DNA of 7,624 nt, taken from NCBI GenBank assembly GCA_027009095.1, contig JALVDG010000379.1, positions 1 through 7,624 of the forward strand. Reading direction: 5' to 3'. The DNA comes from Thiotrichaceae bacterium. Its GTDB lineage: Bacteria > Pseudomonadota > Gammaproteobacteria > Thiotrichales > Thiotrichaceae. Positions 1-7,558 of this stretch are shown piece after piece (within the stretch, counting starts at the first letter, position 1; each line of letters starts with the position of its first letter). The notes below the pieces were generated by a model. The model made no database searches. It was not told where the DNA came from and saw only the letters and a list, made by a program, of their open reading frames with translations. Made by a program: the position numbers and the translations under genes.

Positions 1-14
1 CTAAGCATGGTGAG

Positions 15-62
15 CATTTCGACCAGAAATAAAGCGCTATTATACTATTTCTGGTCGAAATG
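15..62. repeat. 17-bp perfect inverted repeat (strong hairpin), possible transcription terminator or operator
   Basis: Bases 15-31 and 46-62 are exact reverse complements (17 bp), separated by a 14-base spacer that itself contains AGCGCT. It lies 62 bp beyond the stop of tusE, where a terminator would be expected. However, neither side has a clean T-run: the plus side reads TTGTACTTT, and the minus side has none. Each arm also carries a nested TTTC-N5-GAAA dyad, so a protein-binding site is an alternative. The hairpin is directly visible; its function is inference. Confidence 0.6.
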
Positions 63-123
63 TTGTACTTTATTTGACTTATAGTCCTTATAAATCAATG
101 ATTAATGCGTTTTTCAGGGCTGA

Positions 124-462
124 CTAACTACATCCCTTAGGACGTGGTAAACCTGCAATTTTATTTGCTGATTTAATTAGTCCACCTTTTGGGAATAATG
201 AGAAGATGTATTTATTGCTTGAACGGTCTTTGCCAAATTTGGCTTTCATTGCCTTCATAAATTTACGAGGCTCTGCTACTTGTCCGCTCTCTTCAAACAT
301 TTCTCGTGTTAGGTTGATAATATCCCAGCTTTCGTCGGTTAGTTCGCATTGCTCAACTTCTGCCGCAATTTTTTTAGCAACTTCTGGTGTCCATTCAGAT
401 AGGTCTTCGAGCCAACCTGCTTCACTTAATTGAATTATTTTTCCGTCTACTTCGATTTCCAT
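124..462 (-). CDS. tusE: TusE-like sulfur-relay protein, DsrC/TusE family
   Basis: This 112-residue protein has the family's usual length. It matches DsrC/TusE along its whole length, including RKFMKAMKAKFG (about 66-77), the LFPKG segment and the C-terminal tail IAGLPRPKGC. The penultimate residue C111 is the sulfur-carrying cysteine. The second cysteine of dissimilatory DsrC, eleven residues earlier, is Asn here (N100), as expected for a TusE-type carrier rather than a DsrAB partner. In E. coli, TusE takes persulfide sulfur from TusBCD and passes it to MnmA for 2-thiouridine at the wobble base of tRNA; this role is inferred by homology. The ATG at 460-462 is preceded by AGGG (473-476) at about 10 bases. 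No tusBCD, mnmA or dsr gene is visible, and a stand-alone tusE is normal. A general DsrC-like regulatory role is the main alternative. Confidence 0.9.
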   Translation of the reverse strand: MEIEVDGKIIQLSEAGWLEDLSEWTPEVAKKIAAEVEQCELTDESWDIINLTREMFEESGQVAEPRKFMKAMKAKFGKDRSSNKYIFSLFPKGGLIKSANKIAGLPRPKGCS

Positions 463-478
463 TTTTAATTTACCCTGT

Positions 479-509
479 ATTATAAGTTAGTTATGAAAGC
501 CCTAACTAA
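479..509 (-). promoter_or_regulatory. Candidate tusE promoter -10 box overlapped upstream by a dyad
   Basis: On the minus strand a perfect TATAAT lies at 479-484, and just upstream is the dyad TTAGTTA-N9-TAACTAA (487-493 and 503-509). No good TTGACA-like -35 lies at 16-18 bp; the dyad occupies that position, as an activator or repressor site would. A start about seven bases after the -10 would leave a leader of only about 10 bases and cut into the AGGG ribosome-binding site. The box may therefore be fortuitous, or the transcript nearly leaderless. Confidence 0.35.
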
Positions 510-615
510 GTCTAATATTTAATATACATCACTTTTAGAGGTCTCTTATGATGTTCAGAGTATCATTTCAATAGCTCTATTAATAGAACCCCTATTGGGG
601 ATATGGTCAAATACT

Positions 616-637
616 AAGAGGTATTCCTAAACCTCCC
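616..637 (-). terminator. Weak candidate terminator after the macroglobulin gene
   Basis: About 20 bases past the stop codon, the minus strand reads GAGGT, an 8-base loop, then ACCTC. Two further G-U pairs extend the stem to seven pairs. The following bases, AGTATTTG, are only moderately T-rich, so this is a poor intrinsic terminator. A second small hairpin (CCCC-AATA-GGGG, 589-600) lies further downstream. Either could also be chance. Confidence 0.25.
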
Positions 638-656
638 GTAGTTAATAGATAAGATG

Positions 657-3600
657 TTAATTTACAATTATTTTTGTGTCTTTTTTGATAGTTTTTGTAT
701 CGCTTGCCTTGATCCATTTTTCAACAATTTTTACACCAATAAAATGTATAAAGTACCACTTTATTCCTTTGACCGTTTCTTCTTTAAGAATGGTAAATTT
801 ATCACCTTCAATAAGATATTGTTTACTCGCATCGTTATCTTTAGGTGAGTTATAAAGGCGTGCTTTTTTGGTCGTGACAATCGCTTCTTTCTTTACAGTT
901 TCCGCGAGTGTCTCATTCTTTTTAGATCCAGTTTGCTTGGGTTTGATGATATTTATCCATTGCCCTGCTTGACGTGCTTGCATTTTGCCATCGTACATTG
1001 CGCTAGCACTGATCGCAGGTAGGTAGTATCGTCCTAAGTAAGAGGCATTGATTAAAATTCTAAAGGTCTTTGTTTGCTTAGAGGCTAGTCCAAAGTAGGT
1101 ATAAACCCTATCGTCTCTTACATCTTGATAGTCAAACTGGTTGATAATTTTATCACCACTATCCTTATCGTCTTTTAATTTGTAGTTGGCATTATGGATT
1201 TCCCAACCAGCGGCAATCGGAAGTGTTAAGGCAATATGATCAACCTTATGGTTACTGGTATTGCTAACTTCAACACTTATCGCAATATCACTGCCTTGGA
1301 TAATATTGGAATTTTCCTGCAAATTTAGCTCAGATGAATCCATAATGTTGTTGTAGCTGACTTGAAGTTTTAAGCCATTGCTGAGGCTTTTTTCATTACC
1401 CGCGCTAGGAATGCCGCGTGAGATAATACTTGCAAATAGCTTGCTGCCACTAGTATTTATGACTTCAAGTGTTGCTCCTTTTTTGGCTAGGTGACCAAGT
1501 GATTGCTGTAAAAAAGGAGTATCACTGCTAATGTCTTTCGGATCTTTATTATCAACAGCAATTTTTGCTGTAAAGTGGCTGGTATCTCCTGCTAAATAGC
1601 GCGATACGGACATCAGCGCCCATGATAATCCTTGTGTACTTTGGAAGTTGTCACTGTTTAATTCACGGGCTATTTTTTCTAACAAGAGATTAGCATCTTG
1701 TTTTTTATTCAGTGCCACGAGATTGGATAGTTGCAAGCCTAAGTCGCCTAGTTTTGAGCTAAAGGTATCAGGCGTGTTAGCACTGGGTTGATTACTGTTT
1801 ACAACTAAACCTTTGATAATGCTATTGGCAGCCTCACTTTGCCCTGCGACTTGATACGCCGACGCTAGCATCCAGCGTGCTTTTTGGCTCATTTTTCCTG
1901 ATTCACGCAAGCGATTCATTGCGCCTATTTGTGGTTTATTTGCTAGTGCTAAAACATATAAACGATAAGCTTGCGTCTGTGCGTAAGTCTGGTTTCCTGC
2001 CAGCCAGCGTTGTGCTGCATCTGCTTGATAGGTTAACCAGCTTGAGAGTAATTCAGCGGGTAGAAGATAGCCTAGCTTTTGTGCTTCAATTAAAAAATGC
2101 CCTGCGTAAATGCTCGCCCAATCATTAATCTCATGACCATTAGGCCAGTAGCTAAAGTTACCTGTTGCCAGCTGGAAGCCACGTAAACGCTCAATAGCCC
2201 TCTTTATATGGTGTTCGGTTTTCTTCTGTTGCTCTTTACTTAAAGACATAATATTGGATAGATATAACTGTGGGAACACCGAGGAGATGGTTTGCTCTAA
2301 ACATCCGTGCGGGTAGCGTACCAAATAATCCAAATGCTTCTGCATATTCAGTGACGGTACAGATGATAGCTCTAATGTGGCTTGATTACTGCCATCAATA
2401 CCATGAGTATTGACTTGCTGTATCCATGTTTCACCTGGTTCGATGATGCTGTTTATTACACGGCTAGTTTCTTGATTCGCTTGGCGTATATCAATATAGA
2501 TATCTGCCGTACTTTTATGCTTACCACTTGTTGCAATAAACTGTACATGACCTTTACCTGATTTATTGCTGGTTTTTAGGCGTAACATGCCTAGCTTTTC
2601 GCCTGTTTTATCAAAATGAATGGTCTTTGTTTTTTCTCCGATTACACTGAAAAAATCATCCGTAATGATGTCGATTTTTACATCTTTGACTTCCTCCTTA
2701 GTGGCAAATATCGCAATAGGGACGCTTACTTCTTCGTTTGGTCCTAACACACGGGGCATCGTGGCTTGCATAATGAGTGCTTGGCGAATAAAGATGGATT
2801 GATGTGCCTTGCCATAAGCACCTTTTTCTCCTGCAACTAGCATGGCACGTACTGCACCAATATAGGGGGGCAAGGTAATTTCATGCTCGGCTGTTTTACC
2901 TGCTTCTAAATGAAACGGTCCTAGTACTTTAACAATAGGTGGGAAACGACGCTTTTTATCGCTGTCATTATCAATATTGCTTTCATCGCCACCACCTAAA
3001 GCAATCATTTTATTAAGACTGCCACTGTATGCACCAACCACTTGGTCGTATAAATCCCATGTTTTAATACCAAGTGCTTCTTTGCGGTAGAAATGTTTAT
3101 GTAAGTCAGGCGTTTTAAAACTGGTTAATCCTAATAAACCTTCATCAACGATAGCTAGGGTATAGTTCATTGCTTTACCCTCTTTTTCGCTTACCGTAAT
3201 CGTTTGAGTAGAGTTTGGTTTCCACTCCTCAGCAGCTTTAATAATTGGTTTAAGATAGGTTTTAGGGTCAGCCACTTCTATAGGAATAATGCCGTAGAGA
3301 CGTAGCGGTCTATCATTCTTTTTACCAGCATGGGGCTGTAATAACGTGATATGTACATAAGCATTGGGGGACATATCGGCTGTAATAGGTAGCTCAAATT
3401 TATGGCGACTACCTGTAAACTCAATCCACTCTTGTTTGAGGATACGACTGCCTGTTTCAACACTTAATAAAGCACGTCCTTGAGCTGTTTTAGGTAGTTT
3501 TATGGTTGCTGTTTCTCCCACAGTATAAGCAGGTTTATCTGCAAAAATATTCAAACGACTTGCAGAGCCACTGCCTTCTTCTTGTGCTCGTCCTGCCCAT

Positions 3601-6596
3601 CCTGGCCAGTCGATATAGACTACTTTACCTGTGCAGTGTCCACCTTCTAAATCACAGGCACGGACTAGGTAACGTCCCCAATCAGGATATTTAATTTCAA
3701 ATTGCCATACACCATGACCATCATGGGTGCTGATAATATCTTGTTGAAGCTTGCTGTGATGCTGACTATCATTGTACTCAGCTAATGATTCTGAGGATTT
3801 GTCCCACCACCATTTCCAGTTAATTTTATATAAGGTGACTTGTACCTTGTCCATCGAAACGGGTTTGCCATCGGCATTAATACTGGCAATACGTACGGAA
3901 TGTTTTTTATCGGTAAGCAACATGCCGCGTGCCTCATCACCTTTGGGTAATTTAATACCAAGGTATTCTTTATAAGGATGATAATCTAATGAAGTACGGT
4001 TAATACTAAATGCACCGCTTTGTTCAAAGACACGGTTTGTAAAGGTGGCACGCAGTTTTCCCGCAGGTTTATCTTTGGGAGTTAAAAATTTAGTAAAACG
4101 TAATTTACCTGTTGAATCTAAACGACCTTTTACTAGTTGCTCATCCACACTATCAAGGCGGCGTACAGGATCATCAAAATTAAAATCGGTATAAGAGTCG
4201 AAGCGGGTTTTCTTTGCTTTAAAGCGTACAGAAATATCAGCTTTTAGGTTCTCGGCAGTTGCTCCATGTAACCATTGTGCTGATAGTGTGCCAGGAGGCA
4301 ATGAGCGGTAGCCATGTAGTATATCTGTGCCAAAATCGAGCTCTATCTTCAAGCGATTAGGACGGATGGTTTCTATCATTAATGACTTACTAAAGTGACT
4401 GCCACCAAGGAAAGCCTTGGCTAACCACGTTCCTGTTTCTGCTTTTTCATCGGTTTTAAAGGTAAAGTTATAAAAACCACCCACCGCATCGCTGCTTGTT
4501 TGTGTTTGCACAATACGCCCGCGAGGATCAATAAGCTTCATAGTAACAGGGTGCGTATCAGGAATTTTATTGTCTTTATCTTCTAATACAAAGGTCAGAT
4601 GAATATTATCACCAGGTCGCCAAACTCCGCGCTCAGCATAGATCATGCCTTTGATACCTTTCGATATTTTTGCTCCCCCTGTATTAAACTGGCTAATCGA
4701 TAAAGCTGTTCTTGCATTGAGCTTTAAATAGTTCGTATCATTATCTTTTGTGGCAGTGAGTAAAAAAGGTGTCGATAAAACAGTGAGTGAGGCAAAACCC
4801 TGAGCGTCGCTGCGACCTTCTGCAATCACCTGTCCTTGATAATTACGAATGGTTAAATTAACTCCAGGTAAAGGCTTGGAGGTTCTTAAATCGGTTGTAA
4901 TGATGCTCATTTTTTCAAGTGCATCTTGCTTAACGAGCAGTCCGATATTGCTTACAATAAAGTTGTGGCTTGCTTCAGTTTTATCGCTATGGAATACATA
5001 ATAGTAATCGGCGCATGGGTTATTACGTTGCTCCCAGTCATAGTCATATTCTTCTTCTTCCACAAAATCACTAATGCCATCCCAGCCACTTGCTTCAGTG
5101 ATATTCTCATCCTCCTCATTTTCGAGTAAGGTATCACGTGTCTCGACGGGCTTGCTGTTGTTGCCACAGTTGTAAGTAGAATTTTTGCGCTTTATTTGCA
5201 GATTAAGGCGTACTAATCCACCCTCATGGTCTTTCATTAACTCAGTGACATCAAAGGAATAGCGATTCCATTTATTTGTATCGGCAGAGTTAAGAGGAAT
5301 ATTTTTTTGCCATAAAAAGCGACCGACACGACCTGTTTCAAAACCACCATTTAAGTTATTAACTTGTAAAAACTGTCCCATATTATCAGGGTAAATCTCA
5401 AAGGCGGATACTTTAATGCTATCAATGCCAATTGCTTCAAAAGGAACTTCTAATGCACCGTCTTCAGGTAAAATAGAGCCTGTTCCCACAAAGCGTACCT
5501 GTGGTTTTTGTGAGTCAAAGGTAATCTCTTTTATGATGTCTTTAGGAAGTGTACCACCTGTACTACTTTTTAAGCCTTTGCTAATGGTAAGCTTATGTTT
5601 TCCACTCAAACTTTTTGTGGGGTAGAGTTTAATGATATTGGCTTCAGAGCGAATCTTAAACTTCTGCTTTTCGAGCTGGATTAAACCATTAAGATTTTGT
5701 GATGACTCTAACTCGTCTGAGAAGTTGATTTGTATAAAGGCATTGTCACCGTCTGAATGTTTCACTTGCACATCAATCATTTTAAAATCATTCAGTGCAG
5801 GTAGAGTGATTTCTTTTTTACCTTTGCTATCAATACCTAAAGGCTTTCCATTCCAGGTTAATTGAATATCGCTGGCAAAGGTATCGCGTTTTAATTTTGC
5901 TAAGGTAAAACGATGTTGTTTGCCATCACGACTATGATCCCAAGTTATTTTAACGGCTTTGTCGTGATAACTTGCTTTCAGCACTTTACGAACATCATCA
6001 GGTAGAACGCGGTCTGATACTAAAAGTTGACCGCTTAATACCATAAACTCTTTAGCACCTGCAGGGATCACTAAAGGATTGGTTTTAACCTCAAACTCCA
6101 TCGGCAATACGCGGAAAGAAAACTGATAGTCCTCCGTTGAAGGAGGGACACCTTTTAAGCCATTTGCTTTAATATTGACCTGGTATTTAGTCGCAGGGGT
6201 TAATGCTTTTGTTGGTAACCAAACAATTTCTGTTTTACTTTCAAAAATAGGTTTGCCACTAATGCTAGGAGATATTTTCATCACATGGCTGGCATCTTTA
6301 CCGACTAAATCATCCCCAATAATGTCCCGATTAAATACAATACGCACAGGAGAATTGCGAGAAATAGCCCCTTGAGTATGCCAACCACTTAATTTTAGCC
6401 AGTTAAACTCTGCCTGATCTGTTTTTTTAGTGCTGCTTGTTGTGCTTTCTTCTTCGCTAGGTGCTTTATTTTCGACCATCGTGTGCTGAGCTGCCTCATG
6501 ACTTTTAGTCGATGCTTGCTTTCCCTCTTTATTGCAAGCCGATAGCAATAAAATAGAAATCAGAAAGGCGGTAAAAAAACGAGAAAAACCCTGCAT
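657..6596 (-). CDS. Bacterial alpha-2-macroglobulin lipoprotein (thioester type) with C-terminal SH3b-like domain
   Basis: This 1979-residue periplasmic protease-trap protein is related to E. coli YfhM/ECAM (about 1650 residues). In order: lipoprotein signal with lipobox LSAC and acylated C21, where +2 Asn favours the outer membrane; a low-complexity tether (22-65); an Ig-like N-terminal domain (from about 75); macroglobulin domains, one with an acidic insertion between C477 and C528; an A2M_N-like segment YAERGVWRPGD (about 650); a bait-region domain (about 1008-1200); an A2M domain (about 1213-1300, VRAMLVAGEKGAYG); a thioester domain with YPHGCLEQ, where C1432 and Q1435 form the bond; and MG10 (about 1742-1882). 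A Lys-rich linker then leads to an SH3b-like tail (about 1908-1967). In the family, cleavage of the bait exposes the thioester, which covalently traps the protease. The ATG at 6594-6596 has TAAGG seven bases upstream and gives a proper signal peptide. The frame is intact. The usual partner pbpC is not adjacent. Family assignment is firm; the SH3b call is moderate. Confidence 0.95.
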   Translation of the reverse strand: MQGFSRFFTAFLISILLLSACNKEGKQASTKSHEAAQHTMVENKAPSEEESTTSSTKKTDQAEFNWLKLSGWHTQGAISRNSPVRIVFNRDIIGDDLVGKDASHVMKISPSISGKPIFESKTEIVWLPTKALTPATKYQVNIKANGLKGVPPSTEDYQFSFRVLPMEFEVKTNPLVIPAGAKEFMVLSGQLLVSDRVLPDDVRKVLKASYHDKAVKITWDHSRDGKQHRFTLAKLKRDTFASDIQLTWNGKPLGIDSKGKKEITLPALNDFKMIDVQVKHSDGDNAFIQINFSDELESSQNLNGLIQLEKQKFKIRSEANIIKLYPTKSLSGKHKLTISKGLKSSTGGTLPKDIIKEITFDSQKPQVRFVGTGSILPEDGALEVPFEAIGIDSIKVSAFEIYPDNMGQFLQVNNLNGGFETGRVGRFLWQKNIPLNSADTNKWNRYSFDVTELMKDHEGGLVRLNLQIKRKNSTYNCGNNSKPVETRDTLLENEEDENITEASGWDGISDFVEEEEYDYDWEQRNNPCADYYYVFHSDKTEASHNFIVSNIGLLVKQDALEKMSIITTDLRTSKPLPGVNLTIRNYQGQVIAEGRSDAQGFASLTVLSTPFLLTATKDNDTNYLKLNARTALSISQFNTGGAKISKGIKGMIYAERGVWRPGDNIHLTFVLEDKDNKIPDTHPVTMKLIDPRGRIVQTQTSSDAVGGFYNFTFKTDEKAETGTWLAKAFLGGSHFSKSLMIETIRPNRLKIELDFGTDILHGYRSLPPGTLSAQWLHGATAENLKADISVRFKAKKTRFDSYTDFNFDDPVRRLDSVDEQLVKGRLDSTGKLRFTKFLTPKDKPAGKLRATFTNRVFEQSGAFSINRTSLDYHPYKEYLGIKLPKGDEARGMLLTDKKHSVRIASINADGKPVSMDKVQVTLYKINWKWWWDKSSESLAEYNDSQHHSKLQQDIISTHDGHGVWQFEIKYPDWGRYLVRACDLEGGHCTGKVVYIDWPGWAGRAQEEGSGSASRLNIFADKPAYTVGETATIKLPKTAQGRALLSVETGSRILKQEWIEFTGSRHKFELPITADMSPNAYVHITLLQPHAGKKNDRPLRLYGIIPIEVADPKTYLKPIIKAAEEWKPNSTQTITVSEKEGKAMNYTLAIVDEGLLGLTSFKTPDLHKHFYRKEALGIKTWDLYDQVVGAYSGSLNKMIALGGGDESNIDNDSDKKRRFPPIVKVLGPFHLEAGKTAEHEITLPPYIGAVRAMLVAGEKGAYGKAHQSIFIRQALIMQATMPRVLGPNEEVSVPIAIFATKEEVKDVKIDIITDDFFSVIGEKTKTIHFDKTGEKLGMLRLKTSNKSGKGHVQFIATSGKHKSTADIYIDIRQANQETSRVINSIIEPGETWIQQVNTHGIDGSNQATLELSSVPSLNMQKHLDYLVRYPHGCLEQTISSVFPQLYLSNIMSLSKEQQKKTEHHIKRAIERLRGFQLATGNFSYWPNGHEINDWASIYAGHFLIEAQKLGYLLPAELLSSWLTYQADAAQRWLAGNQTYAQTQAYRLYVLALANKPQIGAMNRLRESGKMSQKARWMLASAYQVAGQSEAANSIIKGLVVNSNQPSANTPDTFSSKLGDLGLQLSNLVALNKKQDANLLLEKIARELNSDNFQSTQGLSWALMSVSRYLAGDTSHFTAKIAVDNKDPKDISSDTPFLQQSLGHLAKKGATLEVINTSGSKLFASIISRGIPSAGNEKSLSNGLKLQVSYNNIMDSSELNLQENSNIIQGSDIAISVEVSNTSNHKVDHIALTLPIAAGWEIHNANYKLKDDKDSGDKIINQFDYQDVRDDRVYTYFGLASKQTKTFRILINASYLGRYYLPAISASAMYDGKMQARQAGQWINIIKPKQTGSKKNETLAETVKKEAIVTTKKARLYNSPKDNDASKQYLIEGDKFTILKEETVKGIKWYFIHFIGVKIVEKWIKASDTKTIKKDTKIIVN

Positions 6597-6897
6597 GATG
6601 AAACCTTAAAATGATGAGTAAATAGAGACTTAATGCTATGTAGATAGATTAACAAAGAGTGATAATAGAGAAAGAAGTTTCCCATGATCGCACCAGTTGT
6701 TAGCAGAAATATCTCAGATTATTGTTTTATAGGCACATTTCTCAATGCCCTTTACATTGTCTCTAAAAATATAGCAGGAAAATGTGATATTTGTTGTTTT
6801 TTTTGTGCAAAATTTGCAACTACTCAGCTAAACAGATTTACAACTGATGTTACGCAGTCACTCTTTAGAATATGTAAGCAAAGAAAAGGCGATCCAG

Positions 6898-6947
6898 CTA
6901 ACCGCTTCCTCCCGCGCTTTTCCCGAGAGAATGCTCGGCGCGGTTAG
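6898..6947. repeat. GC-rich hairpin 1 of a twin hairpin element
   Basis: CTAACCGC (6898-6905) pairs perfectly with GCGGTTAG (6940-6947). Inside, CCGAG (6923-6927) pairs with CTCGG (6934-6938) around a 6-base loop, and CCGCGC (6912-6917) can alternatively pair with GCGCGG (6938-6943). It stands out from its AT-rich surroundings. It lies about 85 bases past the NTAQ1 stop and lacks an adjacent T-run on either strand, so an intrinsic terminator is doubtful. It may be a REP-like dispersed element or an RNA structure. Confidence 0.5.
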
Positions 6948-6956
6948 AATGGGATG

Positions 6957-6996
6957 TTTAGCTCCGCCTCGCTAGCGCATCGGGCGGAGGAGTAAA
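6957..6996. repeat. GC-rich hairpin 2 of a twin hairpin element
   Basis: CTCCGCC (6962-6968) pairs with GGCGGAG (6983-6989) around a 14-base loop that contains the palindrome CGCTAGCG (6970-6977). TTTA (6957-6960) and TAAA (6993-6996) can extend the stem past a small internal loop. Nine bases separate it from hairpin 1. A T6 run (7008-7013) is too far away for a standard plus-strand terminator. Its position, about 35 bases past the NTAQ1 stop, would also suit transcript end protection. Confidence 0.5.
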
Positions 6997-7031
6997 AATA
7001 TATAATATTTTTTCTTTCTGCATAATATCAG

Positions 7032-7553
7032 TTAGCTAAACCTCTCCATTATCTCATCTAAGCTAAAAATCTCTCCAAGCTGTTTATGATTGAAATCATA
7101 GTAAAGTGATAGCGTATTTCCTTCGCCGATTGTAGACCACGGCGGAGGGGAAGCATGGTACTTTCCTGCTTCATCAAGCATGTGTTTTCTATCAGATGAA
7201 AAATCTTTCAGATAGTCTACTGCTGTGATTACTCTAAAATAGGGAGCGTACTCCTTCTCTAAATAAGGTGCTAAATTAGCAAAGCTTTCTTGTAAATAGT
7301 GAGTTGGCAGGCAAGGAAAACTGCATAGCGTATCTAAATCGTAGATTCCATGACTGGGGGAGTAATAAATCACATGATAATCCCATACAACAAAACCTTG
7401 ATCTTCTGCCGCTTGTTGCATTGCAGTGGCAACCGTATTTTGAGGGTTGATAATAAACCAGACTTCGCCATCGCTTTCATTGCGTTGTTTGGCTAATTGC
7501 CAGATATTCTCTTCACAATAAAATGCTTGGTAGGGATAGTTCTTTTTGCACAT
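7032..7553 (-). CDS. NTAQ1: Protein N-terminal glutamine amidohydrolase (NTAQ1 family)
   Basis: The protein matches eukaryotic NTAQ1 along its full length. From the ATG at 7551-7553 it has 173 residues. Landmarks on that numbering are: FYCEENIW with nucleophile C13; VVWDYHVI with H60; YDLDTL with D72 (equivalent to human His81 and Asp97); then FPCL, FRVI and FSSDRKHM, a PPPW segment, and the closing G-x-I-x-S-L-x-E-x-x-x-R-F. The human enzyme deamidates N-terminal Gln of proteins to Glu, a step of the Arg/N-degron pathway; the same cytoplasmic reaction is inferred here. No signal peptide is seen. The start is uncertain: an in-frame TTG at 7575-7577 adds eight residues but overlaps the upstream gene. 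The ATG follows that gene's stop by five bases and has no clear ribosome-binding site, which suggests translational coupling. Family assignment is strong; the physiological substrate is unknown. Confidence 0.9.
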   Translation of the reverse strand: MCKKNYPYQAFYCEENIWQLAKQRNESDGEVWFIINPQNTVATAMQQAAEDQGFVVWDYHVIYYSPSHGIYDLDTLCSFPCLPTHYLQESFANLAPYLEKEYAPYFRVITAVDYLKDFSSDRKHMLDEAGKYHASPPPWSTIGEGNTLSLYYDFNHKQLGEIFSLDEIMERFS

Positions 7554-7558
7554 GGCGG

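Larger units (their letters stand above)
6597..7031. other. 435-bp intergenic region between the NTAQ1-like and macroglobulin genes
   Basis: No convincing gene is present. The right part (about 6882-6992) is GC-rich and holds two hairpins, listed separately. The left part is AT-rich and contains the macroglobulin leader, including TAAGG at 6604-6608. On the minus strand, TTGTTA (6650-6655) with TTAAGT 16 bases on, or an isolated TATTAT (6662-6667), are only weak promoter candidates. TGCAAA-A-TTTGCA (6806-6818) is a short operator-like palindrome. AGCTAAACA at 6826-6834 recurs inverted at 6955-6963, and AGCTAAAC recurs at 7034-7041. Confidence 0.5.

Noticed and set aside
74..102. Plus-strand promoter starting at TTGACT
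   Set aside because: The -35 is good but the hexamer 17 bases on (AATGAT) is poor, and no plus-strand gene follows.
124..462. Dissimilatory DsrC (partner of DsrAB)
   Set aside because: The second conserved tail cysteine is Asn and no dsr genes are nearby, so a TusE-type role fits better.
654..848. 64-codon plus-strand frame, Phe/Tyr rich
   Set aside because: It is antisense to the Lys-rich 3' end of the macroglobulin; its composition is simply the complement of AAA/AAG-rich codons.
4952..5167. 71-codon minus-strand frame inside the macroglobulin gene
   Set aside because: It is an alternate frame over the acidic insertion, whose own frame is intact and family-consistent on both sides.
6684..6947. 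87-codon plus-strand frame with a Cys-rich stretch
   Set aside because: No recognisable domain or convincing ribosome-binding site. It runs through the GC-rich hairpin 1 and overlaps the likely promoter region of the macroglobulin gene, so it looks fortuitous.
6896..6950. Possible integron attC-like site (TAAC...GTTA ends of an imperfect palindrome)
   Set aside because: The outer boxes do not fit the RYYYAAC and GTTRRRY core-site consensus, and there is no integrase or cassette layout.
6957..7013. Intrinsic terminator on the plus strand using hairpin 2 and the T6 run
   Set aside because: The T-run is separated from the stem by more than 10 bases, and there is no plus-strand gene upstream for it to terminate.
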